DNA of 5,411 nt from Bacillota bacterium (GTDB lineage Bacteria > Bacillota > Clostridia > Christensenellales > Aristaeellaceae): NCBI GenBank assembly GCA_023392395.1, contig JAEVZE010000289.1, positions 1 to 5,411 on the forward strand, in the 5' to 3' direction. The position numbers and the translations under genes were made by a program. Position 1 is the first letter of the stretch; each line of letters opens with the position of its first letter. Shown in pieces: positions 1-5,411 of the stretch. The notes beneath the pieces were generated by a model that saw only the letters and a program-made list of their open reading frames with translations, was not told the origin of the DNA and made no database searches.

Positions 1-16
1 ATCTAGGGGGAAGCGC

Positions 17-733
17 ATGTACGTCGTATCGCTCAAGCAGTTTGACGGCCCGCTGGATTTGCTCCTGACGCTGATCTCCCGCGCCAAGATCGACATCAAG
101 GACATCTTTCTTTCAGAGATTACCGAACAGTATCTGGAATCGATGGCGGGCGTGGACGAGCTGGATATGGATTCGGCCAGCGAATTTTTACAGATGGCGG
201 CGACGCTGCTGGAGATCAAGTCCAGGACGCTGTTGCCCGTTCCGCCCCGCGCGCCGGAGGGCGAGGAGGAGACGCCGGAGGAGGCGCTGATCCGCCGCCT
301 GATGGAGTACAAGGCGTTTAAAGAGTTGGGCGAGCGGATGCAGCGCCTGGAAAAAGAGGCGCGGGAACGGCTGACGAAGCTTCCTGAGGAATATCCGCTG
401 CCGCCGCCCACCTACGAACTGACCGGGCTGACGCTGGAGGCGCTGACCCGTGCGTTTGAGCGGGTCTTGAAGCGGGTCGAAGCCCATGAGGACGCCCAGC
501 GGGCGATCCACCACGAGATCCGCAAGGACGAGTTCACCATGAACGGCTGCATGGCCCGCATCCAGAAGCGGCTGAAACGGGGCAGCGCCCGGTTTTCGGA
601 ATTGTTTGACGGCGCGCCCGGCACGATCGAGCTGGTCAGCGTGTTCCTGGCGCTCTTGGAGCTTCTGCGCCTGGGGTTCGTGCGGGTGAAGCAGTCTTCG
701 ACCTATGGAGAGATCGATCTGACTGCGGCATAA
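17..733 (+). CDS. scpA: Segregation and condensation protein A (ScpA)
   Basis: Kleisin-family subunit that, with ScpB, bridges the heads of the SMC dimer to form the bacterial condensin used in chromosome compaction and segregation. It acts on the nucleoid in the cytoplasm. The 238-residue product is close to the usual ScpA length of about 240-260. The N-terminal signature QFDGPLDLLLTLI (residues 8-20) and the helix ASEFLQMAATLLEIKSR (residues 54-70) are hallmark ScpA motifs that form the SMC-neck-binding domain. An acidic, charged linker follows (about 80-125). The C-terminal winged helix is seen in FSELFDG (193-199) and VFLALLELLRLGFVRVKQ (209-226). The ATG at 17 is chosen because an AGGGGG Shine-Dalgarno lies 6 bases upstream and the N-terminus matches the family. 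The frame is open to the window edge, so a longer start cannot be fully excluded. scpB, often the next gene, does not follow here: the next gene is convergent. Identification is secure. Confidence 0.96.
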   Translation: MYVVSLKQFDGPLDLLLTLISRAKIDIKDIFLSEITEQYLESMAGVDELDMDSASEFLQMAATLLEIKSRTLLPVPPRAPEGEEETPEEALIRRLMEYKAFKELGERMQRLEKEARERLTKLPEEYPLPPPTYELTGLTLEALTRAFERVLKRVEAHEDAQRAIHHEIRKDEFTMNGCMARIQKRLKRGSARFSELFDGAPGTIELVSVFLALLELLRLGFVRVKQSSTYGEIDLTAA

Positions 734-737
734 ATGA

Positions 738-770
738 GGCGTTGAAAAACCACGATGGTTTCTCAACGCC
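738..770. repeat. Inverted repeat / hairpin 1 of convergent gap
   Basis: Starts 4 bases after the scpA stop codon. Arms 738-752 and 756-770 pair at 14 of 15 positions, with a single A/C mismatch at 746/762 and a 3-base loop. No T tract follows on either strand, so it is not a standard intrinsic terminator, although it could still protect the scpA mRNA 3' end. It is the first of four closely spaced palindromes. Confidence 0.8.
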
Positions 771-786
771 AAGGAAGAAAAACTGC

Positions 787-820
787 GTGAGCCGGAAATT
801 CTGAAGAATTTCCGGCTCAC
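787..820. repeat. Perfect 14-bp inverted repeat / hairpin 2
   Basis: Arms 787-800 and 807-820 (GTGAGCCGGAAATT and its exact complement) are separated by 6 bases. On the minus strand the stem is followed after four bases by TTTTT (782-778), so it could act as a weak back-up terminator for leftward transcription. On the plus strand no T tract follows. It could equally be part of a palindromic repeat element. Confidence 0.8.
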
Positions 821-834
821 TGGCTTGAGGGATT

Positions 835-869
835 GTTTTATCCACCAGTGTGCGCCTGGTGGATAAAAC
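835..869. repeat. Perfect 14-bp inverted repeat / hairpin 3
   Basis: Arms 835-848 (GTTTTATCCACCAG) and 856-869 are exact complements around a 7-base loop. There is no T tract outside the stem on either strand, which argues against a classical terminator. It abuts hairpin 4 with a single base between them. Confidence 0.8.
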
Positions 870-870
870 G

Positions 871-899
871 CGTCCCCGGCGCACGGGTCGCCGGGGGCG
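871..899. repeat. GC-rich inverted repeat / hairpin 4
   Basis: Arms 871-881 and 889-899 form an 11-bp stem with one G-U pair (at T873) on the plus-strand transcript, around a 7-base loop. The stem is much richer in GC than hairpins 1-3. No T tract adjoins it. Confidence 0.7.
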
Positions 900-927
900 A
901 TCAGAAGGTACGACGAGGTTTGCTGGC

Positions 928-964
928 AAAATAAAGGGCCGCCCTTTGTTTGAAAGGGCGGCCC
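928..964 (-). terminator. Intrinsic terminator of the FMN reductase gene
   Basis: Perfect 12-bp GC-rich stem (936-947 with 953-964) and a 5-base loop. On the minus strand it is followed directly by TTTATTTT (935-928). It lies 15 bases beyond the stop codon of the minus-strand flavoprotein gene, as expected for its terminator. On the plus strand the stem is followed by AAATTTT, so it might also stop rightward transcription from scpA, but less well. Confidence 0.88.
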
Positions 965-979
965 AAATTTTATGGGAGG

Positions 980-1537
980 TCAATCGGCGGAAAGTCGGTT
1001 GATCCACTGGACGAAAGCGTCCATGTACTGCTTCAGGAAATCCTGGAGACCGGAGACGACCACGTCACCCTTCTCGTCAAGGGATGCCATGACGTTGCCG
1101 ACATAGGCTTCCGGCTGCTGCATCACGGGCACGTTTACGAAAGTCAACACCTGCCTCAAGTGATGGTTGGCACCGAAGCCGCCCAGCGCGCCGGGCGAGA
1201 CGCTGACGATCGCGCCGGGCTTTCCGTTCCAGACGCTGTAGCCGTAGGGCCGAGAGCCCACATCCAGCGCGTTTTTGAGCGCCGCAGGGACCGAGCGGTT
1301 ATGCTCCGGCGTCATAAACAGGAAGCCGTCCAGTGTTTTGACGTCCGCGCGGAACTTGGTCCACGCCTCGGGGGCATCTTCTTCCAGATCCTGATTGTAC
1401 AGCGGCAGATTGCCGATGTCCAGGAATTTGAATTCAAAGTTGCCGGGCGCGACCTTGACCAGGTAATCCGCTACCGACCTTGTGAAAGAGCCTTTGCGCA
1501 GGCTGCCGACGAATACGCCGATTGTCTTGTTCTTCAT
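980..1537 (-). CDS. NADPH-dependent FMN reductase family protein (azo/chromate/quinone reductase-like)
   Basis: Flavodoxin-fold cytoplasmic oxidoreductase expected to bind FMN and pass electrons from NAD(P)H to quinones, azo compounds, metal oxyanions or flavins. The true substrate cannot be read from sequence. The product is 185 residues, the normal size for the family. Visible signatures are GVFVGSLRKGSFTR (7-20), the FMN-phosphate loop after the first beta strand; PEHNRSVPAALKNALD (77-92), the family's typical P-E-[YH]-N-x-S-x-P-x-x-L-K-N motif; and SPGALGGFGANHHLRQ (114-129), the second flavin-contacting loop. The frame stays open 28 codons upstream, but the internal ATG at 1537 is chosen because a strong AAGGAGGTG lies 7 bases before it and the homology starts there. 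It is probably transcribed alone: a terminator separates it from the gcv operon and another follows it. I see no convincing promoter in its 82-base leader. Family assignment is firm; a specific name such as azoR or chrR would be a guess. Confidence 0.92.
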   Translation of the reverse strand: MKNKTIGVFVGSLRKGSFTRSVADYLVKVAPGNFEFKFLDIGNLPLYNQDLEEDAPEAWTKFRADVKTLDGFLFMTPEHNRSVPAALKNALDVGSRPYGYSVWNGKPGAIVSVSPGALGGFGANHHLRQVLTFVNVPVMQQPEAYVGNVMASLDEKGDVVVSGLQDFLKQYMDAFVQWINRLSAD

Positions 1538-1544
1538 TGAAGAG

Positions 1545-1553
1545 CACCTCCTT
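1545..1553 (-). promoter_or_regulatory. Ribosome-binding site deciding the FMN reductase start
   Basis: AAGGAGGTG on the minus strand, 7 bases before the ATG at 1537. It is a near-perfect anti-16S match and rules out the longer upstream start in the same frame, which would place the site inside the gene. Confidence 0.85.
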
Positions 1554-1619
1554 GGATTTGCTCTATATTTCCCCGCCTTCTGGGTTTTTGAAACAGGAAA
1601 TGCGAGGCTTTCGCGCAAC

Positions 1620-1662
1620 AAAAAGCGGCAAGGCCCGCTTTCTTTCGCGCGGGGCCTTGCCG
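1620..1662 (-). terminator. Intrinsic terminator of the glycine cleavage operon
   Basis: On the minus strand, 10 bases after the gcvPB stop codon, arms 1662-1649 and 1638-1626 form a GC-rich stem with one bulged base around a purine-rich loop. A TTTTT run (1624-1620) follows one base after the stem. This ends the gcv transcript before the separate flavoprotein gene. Confidence 0.88.
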
Positions 1663-1672
1663 GTACGGTTTT

Positions 1673-3109
1673 TTATTCTGGGAACTGGTAGCGGATCTTC
1701 GGGTTCCGGGCGGCGGCCACCTCGTCCGGGCGGCCGATGGGCGCTTTGACCGGGCAGGCCTTGACACCCTCGGGGTCGGCATACGCGCGGTCATGGATCG
1801 CGATGAGCAGTTCTACCGCCTCATCCAGCGTTTCGCGGGACTCGGTTTCGGTGGGCTCCACCATCAGCGCCTCGTGCACGATCATCGGGAAGTACATGGT
1901 CGGCGGATGAATTCCCTCATCCAGCATCGCCTTGGCCACGTCGAGCGCGCTGACGCCGGTCTCCTTCTTGAGCTTTTCCAGCGACATCACAAACTCGTGC
2001 ATGCAAATCTCGCCGGAGGCCATGTCGTACTTTCCGCGCAGCTTCGCCATCATGTAGTTGGCGTTCAAAACCGCCGTGGTTGCGGCGAGCTTCATGCCGT
2101 CCGCGCCCAGGACAAGCGCGTAGGCGAGCGCCCGCACCACCACCAGAAAGTTGCCGTAGAATGCCTTGACCGCGCCGATGGAGTGCGCAGGTGTGACAAA
2201 GCGGTAGCCGCCCTCGTTTTTTTTCGCCTGCGGTCCCGGCAGGAACGGCGCAAGACACTCCTTGACGCCCACCGCGCCCGCGCCCGGCCCGCCGCCGCCG
2301 TGGGGGGTGGCGAAAGTCTTGTGCAGGTTCAGGTGCACCACGTCAAAGCCCATGTCCCCCGGCCGCACCACGCCCATGACGGCGTTCAGGTTCGCGCCGT
2401 CGTAATAGCACAGACCGCCCGCCTCGTGTACGATCCGGGTGATCTCCTGGATGTTGTGGTCGAAGATGCCCAGCGTGTTGGGGTTGGTCAGCATCAGCCC
2501 CGCCGTGTCTGGCCCCACCGCGCGCTTGAGCGCCGTAAGGTCCACGCAGCCGTCAGGACCGGAGGGGATGGAGACCACCGTCATACCGGCCATCGCGGCG
2601 GAGGCGGGGTTGGTGCCATGGGCGGAGTCTGGCACGATGACCTTCGTCCGGGCGCTGTCACCGCGCAGCTTGTGGTAGGCCTTGATCATCAATAGTCCCG
2701 TCTGCTCGCCGTGGGCGCCCGCCGCGGGCTGGAAGGTCATGTCGTCCATGCCGGTCACTTCGCAGAGGGTTTCGCGCAGCTTGTCCAGCACTTCCAGGCA
2801 GCCTTGCGCATCTTCGGCTGGCTGCAGCGGATGGATGCCGGAAAAGCCGGGCAGCACGGCCATCTCGTCGTCGATCTTGGGGTTGTACTTCATGGTGCAG
2901 GAGCCCAGCGGGTAGAACCCGTCGTTGACGCCGTGGGTACGGCCGGCAAGCTGGGTATAGTGGCGGCTGATTTCGGTCTCGCTGAGATGCGCCAGCCGCG
3001 GCGCGCTTTTGCGCAGCAGGGTTTCTTCAAGTTCGCCCGCCGGGACGTCCAGCTTGGGCAGAATGGACAGCGCGCGGCCGGGCGCGCCCTTTTCGTACAG
3101 CAGCTTCAC
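1673..3109 (-). CDS. gcvPB: Glycine dehydrogenase (decarboxylating) subunit 2, GcvPB
   Basis: PLP-carrying half of the split P protein of the glycine cleavage system. With GcvPA it decarboxylates glycine and transfers the aminomethyl group to the lipoyl arm of GcvH. The product is 478 residues, near the usual 480-490. Visible motifs are YPLGSCTMKYNPK (66-78), PAAGAHGEQTGLL (128-140), DSAHGTNPASAAMAG (161-175), YYDGANLNAVMG (235-246) and NLHKTFATPHGGGGPG (261-276), in which Lys264 is the expected PLP Schiff-base lysine. No catalytic residue appears to be missing. The frame continues open far upstream into gcvPA, but translation should begin at the GTG at 3109: AAGGAGGTG sits 5 bases before it, and the GTG overlaps the gcvPA TGA by two bases (GTGA), a classic arrangement for coupled translation of subunits made 1:1. 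It is the last gene of the operon, followed by a terminator. Confidence 0.97.
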   Translation of the reverse strand: MKLLYEKGAPGRALSILPKLDVPAGELEETLLRKSAPRLAHLSETEISRHYTQLAGRTHGVNDGFYPLGSCTMKYNPKIDDEMAVLPGFSGIHPLQPAEDAQGCLEVLDKLRETLCEVTGMDDMTFQPAAGAHGEQTGLLMIKAYHKLRGDSARTKVIVPDSAHGTNPASAAMAGMTVVSIPSGPDGCVDLTALKRAVGPDTAGLMLTNPNTLGIFDHNIQEITRIVHEAGGLCYYDGANLNAVMGVVRPGDMGFDVVHLNLHKTFATPHGGGGPGAGAVGVKECLAPFLPGPQAKKNEGGYRFVTPAHSIGAVKAFYGNFLVVVRALAYALVLGADGMKLAATTAVLNANYMMAKLRGKYDMASGEICMHEFVMSLEKLKKETGVSALDVAKAMLDEGIHPPTMYFPMIVHEALMVEPTETESRETLDEAVELLIAIHDRAYADPEGVKACPVKAPIGRPDEVAAARNPKIRYQFPE

Positions 3110-4416
3110 GCGCGCACCTCCTTCAGCGCATCGACCAGCTCGTCGATGTCGGCCTTTGAATTCATTTCGGTGGCACACCACAGGATGCCGCCCTCCACCG
3201 GGAGCCCGCCCAGGATGCCCTTGGCCGCGAGCGCGGACAGCGCCGCTTCGGCGGGGACGGGGGTCTCCGTCACGAACTCGTGGAAGAACGCGCCCTGATG
3301 CCGCCGGGGATAGCCGATCTGGGCCAGCTTCGACGCCAGGTACTCCGCCTTGAAGTGGCACTGGCGGGCGACTTCCCGGAGCCCTTCCGCGCCCATCGCT
3401 GCGGCGTAGACCGAGGCGGTCATGGCGCACAGCGCCTGATTGGAGCAGATATTGCTCCCGGCTTTCTCGCGCCGGATGTGCTGCTCGCGGGCCTGCAGCG
3501 TCAAGACGAACGCCCGGTTTCCGTGGTGATCGGTCGTTTCGCCGACGATCCGGCCGGGCAGCTTGCGCATCAGATCCGCCTTTGCCGCCATGAAGCCCAG
3601 GTAGGGCCCGCCGAAGGACAGCGGCATGCCCAGCGGCTGGCCTTCGCCCACCGCGATGTCCGCGCCCAGTTCACCCGCGGATTTGTACAGCGCGCAGGCG
3701 ATGGGGTTGACGGAGAGAATCAGCTTCGCGCCCGCCGCGTGGGTAAGCGCGCCCAGCGCCTCCGCATCCTCGATCAGGCCATGGAAGTTGGGGGAGGGCA
3801 GCACCAGGCAGGCGGCGTCCGGGCCTAGCAGCGCCTTCAGCGCGTCCGGGTCCGTGCGGCCGTCCACTTCCGGCACTTCGTCCAGATGGTAGCCGTAGCC
3901 CTCGCAGTAGGTGGCCAGCACCGCCTTGACCTGGGGGCTACAGCTTGCGGCCACCAGCGCGCGGGGGCGCTTCTTATCACAGCACATGGCGACGGCTTCC
4001 GCCGCGGCGGTTGCGCCATCGTATACCGATGCGTTGGAGGCGTCCAGACCCGTCAGTTCGCAGACGAGCGTCTGGTATTCAAAGATGGACTGCAGAATGC
4101 CCTGGCTGATCTCCGCCTGGTAGGGCGTGTAGGCGGTGACGAATTCCTCCTTGGAGGTCACCTGCTTGACGATGGACGGGATGTAGTGATTGTACGCGCC
4201 CGCGCCCCGGAAGATCGAACGGTAGACCGTGTTTTTCGCGGCCAGCGCGCGCATTTCCCGGGATACTTCCAGTTCGCCCATCCCCTCGGGGATGTTCAGG
4301 CGTTCGACGACCAGTCCATCCGGCACGGCGCGGTACAACCCGCAATAGTCGTCAAGGCCCAGTTCCCGCAGCATGGCTTCGCGCTCCGCCTGGGACGACG
4401 GCAGATACCCGCCCAT
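3106..4416 (-). CDS. gcvPA: Glycine dehydrogenase (decarboxylating) subunit 1, GcvPA
   Basis: Partner half of the split P protein. It corresponds to the N-terminal half of the single-chain P protein, has the fold type I aminotransferase shape without the PLP lysine, and forms the active heterotetramer with GcvPB. The 436-residue product is slightly below the usual 440-450. Motifs seen are GAGAYNHYIPSIVKQ (71-85), YTPYQAEISQGILQSIFEYQ (96-115), NASVYDGATAAAEA (128-141), GEGQPLGMPLSFGGPYLGF (257-275) and REQHIRREKAGSNICSNQAL (310-329), all diagnostic for this subunit. The ATG at 4416 is chosen over an upstream in-frame start. It shares one base with the gcvH stop (TGATG) and is preceded by GAGGAGGAAG at 4430-4421, and the N-terminus MGGYLPSSQAEREAML fits the family. 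The overlaps at both ends point to translational coupling within the operon. Confidence 0.97.
   Translation of the reverse strand: MGGYLPSSQAEREAMLRELGLDDYCGLYRAVPDGLVVERLNIPEGMGELEVSREMRALAAKNTVYRSIFRGAGAYNHYIPSIVKQVTSKEEFVTAYTPYQAEISQGILQSIFEYQTLVCELTGLDASNASVYDGATAAAEAVAMCCDKKRPRALVAASCSPQVKAVLATYCEGYGYHLDEVPEVDGRTDPDALKALLGPDAACLVLPSPNFHGLIEDAEALGALTHAAGAKLILSVNPIACALYKSAGELGADIAVGEGQPLGMPLSFGGPYLGFMAAKADLMRKLPGRIVGETTDHHGNRAFVLTLQAREQHIRREKAGSNICSNQALCAMTASVYAAAMGAEGLREVARQCHFKAEYLASKLAQIGYPRRHQGAFFHEFVTETPVPAEAALSALAAKGILGGLPVEGGILWCATEMNSKADIDELVDALKEVRA
3115..3123 (-). promoter_or_regulatory. Ribosome-binding site for gcvPB (GTG start)
   Basis: AAGGAGGTG within the last codons of gcvPA, 5 bases before the GTG at 3109. 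It fixes the gcvPB start, which would otherwise be ambiguous because the frame is open well into gcvPA. Confidence 0.85.
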
Positions 4417-4796
4417 CAGCCTTCCTCCTCGCAGAAGGCCTGGTAGGCGGCGGCGTCCAGAAGCTCCTCGGTCTCGCCCACGCTTTCGATCTCGCAAATC
4501 CAGGCCTCATAGGGCTTTTGGTTGATGGCCTCGGGCGCGTTTTCAAGTTCCGGATTGACTGCGCGCACACTGCCCGACACCGGGCTGAAGATGTCCGAAA
4601 CCGCCTTGACCGATTCCACGTCGGCCAGCCTGCCGCCCGCGGTCACTTCGTCGCCGGGGGAGGGCAGGTTGACGAACACGATGTCGCCCAGCTGGGACTG
4701 CGCGTAATCGGTGATGCCGACGCGCGCCGCGCCGCCTTCCAGGGTTTCGATCCACTCGTGGGATTTGGAGTACTTCAGGTTTTCAGGGGTGAGCAT
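4416..4796 (-). CDS. gcvH: Glycine cleavage system H protein
   Basis: Small lipoyl-carrier protein that shuttles the aminomethyl intermediate from the P protein to the T protein, and is then reoxidised by dihydrolipoyl dehydrogenase. The 126-residue length is standard. The N-terminal KYSKSHEWI (8-16), then VGITDYAQSQLGDIVFVNLP (26-45) and the lipoylation hairpin ESVKAVSDIFSPVSG (61-75) are clear; Lys64 is the expected lipoyl attachment site. The C-terminal helix region with the YEAWICEIE segment is intact. The ATG at 4796 has TAAGGAGGT (4812-4804) 7 bases upstream. It lies 35 bases after gcvT in an AT-rich linker. No lipoate ligase or lipoyl transferase gene is in view, so lipoylation must rely on genes elsewhere. 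Confidence 0.97.
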   Translation of the reverse strand: MLTPENLKYSKSHEWIETLEGGAARVGITDYAQSQLGDIVFVNLPSPGDEVTAGGRLADVESVKAVSDIFSPVSGSVRAVNPELENAPEAINQKPYEAWICEIESVGETEELLDAAAYQAFCEEEG

Positions 4797-4831
4797 GGCG
4801 AAGACCTCCTTATAATATGTACAATGTCGAC

Positions 4832-5411
4832 CTACTTGGCCTTGCTGTAGAAGGGGAGCGGGACGATTCCGGCGGTCACCATCCGGCCGCGCACGTCCAC
4901 TTCCACCGTATCGCCCGTCTTTACGCTGCCGCTTTCCACCAGAGCCATCGCGCAGGCCGCGCCGATGAAGGGCAGGTGCGTGCCGCTGGTGGTCTGGCCG
5001 ATCACCTTTCCATCGCGGTAGACCGCCTGATGCTCCCGAAGGATGCCCTTGCCGGTGGCCTTGAGGCCGACGCGAGCGCGGGGGGAGCCCTTTTTCAGCA
5101 TCGCCTCGCGGCCGATGAAGTCATGCGTTTCCGCCTTGACCGCCCAGTTCAGGCCGGTCTCAAGCGGCGAAACGCTCTCGTCCATCTCGTGGCCGTACAG
5201 CGGCATCGCCGCCTCCAGGCGCAGCGTATCCCGCGCGCCCAGGCCCGCGGGGATCAGCCCCATGTCCCGGCCCTTTTCCAGCAGCATCGTCCACAGCGCG
5301 GGCGCGTCTTCATTTTGCACGTACAGCTCGTAGCCGAATTCGCCGGTGTAGCCGGTGCGGGACAGTAGGCAATCGATGCCGCCCACGTCCGCGCGTTCCA
5401 CGAACCAGTAG
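4832..5411 (-). CDS. gcvT: Glycine cleavage system T protein (aminomethyltransferase), C-terminal part
   Basis: Tetrahydrofolate-dependent aminomethyltransferase that releases ammonia from the aminomethyl-lipoyl H protein and makes 5,10-methylene-THF. Only the last 192 or so residues are visible; the gene continues past the window edge on the minus strand. The reading frame is open to base 5411 (residues WFVERADV before the GTG at 5401), so that GTG is an internal codon, not a start. Motifs are SRTGYTGEFGYELY (5362-5321), part of the folate-binding core; GARDTLRLEAAMPLYGHEMD, the typical GcvT family signature; the C-terminal barrel stretch VYRDGKVIGQTTSGT; and the final VPLPFY. The stop is TAG at 4834-4832. 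Full-length GcvT is about 360-370 residues, so roughly 170-180 N-terminal residues are missing from view. The operon promoter and any glycine riboswitch, known upstream of many gcv operons in Bacillota, would lie outside the window. Confidence 0.96.
   Translation of the reverse strand, partial: YWFVERADVGGIDCLLSRTGYTGEFGYELYVQNEDAPALWTMLLEKGRDMGLIPAGLGARDTLRLEAAMPLYGHEMDESVSPLETGLNWAVKAETHDFIGREAMLKKGSPRARVGLKATGKGILREHQAVYRDGKVIGQTTSGTHLPFIGAACAMALVESGSVKTGDTVEVDVRGRMVTAGIVPLPFYSKAK

Noticed and set aside
188..820. 210-codon open frame on the minus strand opposite scpA
   Set aside because: Antisense to a confident scpA, with a low-complexity Arg/Leu/Gln-rich translation and its start in hairpin 2. 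It is a GC-rich shadow frame.
636..1007. 123-codon open frame on the minus strand running through the whole palindrome array
   Set aside because: It overlaps the 3' end of scpA antisense and the 3' end of the FMN reductase gene in another frame, crosses a strong terminator, has no recognisable domain, and its middle is made of inverted-repeat sequence. It is more likely a chance open frame.
1554..1619. Possible promoter for the FMN reductase gene (TATAGA at 1567-1562, minus strand)
   Set aside because: The -10-like hexamer is plausible but no -35 match lies 16-18 bases upstream, so I cannot support a specific promoter call.
1793..2695. 300-codon open frame on the plus strand opposite gcvPB
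   Set aside because: It is fully antisense to the well-conserved gcvPB. Its His-, Arg- and Gly-rich translation is the usual shadow of a GC-rich gene, with no domain.
3109..3430. Extended upstream start for gcvPB, giving a 585-residue protein
   Set aside because: The extra 107 residues are an out-of-frame reading of gcvPA with no family similarity. The GTG at 3109 has a strong ribosome-binding site and yields the standard GcvPB length.
4797..4831. Possible internal promoter in the AT-rich gcvT-gcvH linker (TATTAT/TATAAG-like)
   Set aside because: No -35-like hexamer at a proper spacing. The AT-richness is explained by an accessible ribosome-binding region for gcvH.

Overview
The window looks like the chromosome of a GC-rich Clostridia-type Bacillota (Firmicutes) bacterium. 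GC is roughly 60% by eye. The evidence is an ScpA-type condensin kleisin, a glycine decarboxylase split into two subunits (GcvPA and GcvPB, as in Bacillota and many other non-proteobacteria), strong AGGAGG-type Shine-Dalgarno sites and short U-tailed terminators. The exact genus cannot be read from the sequence.

Layout. Bases 17-733 (+) hold a complete scpA, encoding the kleisin-like subunit of the SMC-ScpAB chromosome condensin. Bases 734-979 are a non-coding convergent gap filled almost end to end with five separate hairpin-forming inverted repeats. The last of these (928-964) is a good intrinsic terminator for the gene that comes in on the minus strand. Bases 980-1537 (-) encode a small NADPH-dependent FMN reductase-family flavoprotein. 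Bases 1538-1619 are its leader, with a strong ribosome-binding site, and 1620-1662 are a minus-strand terminator closing the operon upstream.

Bases 1673-5411 (-) are a glycine cleavage operon in the order gcvT (3' part only, cut by the window edge), gcvH, gcvPA, gcvPB. gcvH/gcvPA and gcvPA/gcvPB overlap by one and two bases, so translation is probably coupled. Together the P protein (PA+PB, PLP-dependent decarboxylase), H protein (lipoyl carrier) and T protein (tetrahydrofolate-dependent aminomethyltransferase) degrade glycine to CO2, NH3 and methylene-THF. They can also run in reverse to make glycine. The E3/L protein (dihydrolipoyl dehydrogenase) and lipoate attachment enzymes are not in the window, and the terminator after gcvPB suggests they are not part of this transcript at its 3' end.

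The coding content is ordinary core metabolism and chromosome maintenance. I see no new gene system. The one stretch whose structure is not explained by the genes is the palindrome array at 738-899, which may be a dispersed repeat element, a structured RNA or stacked terminators.
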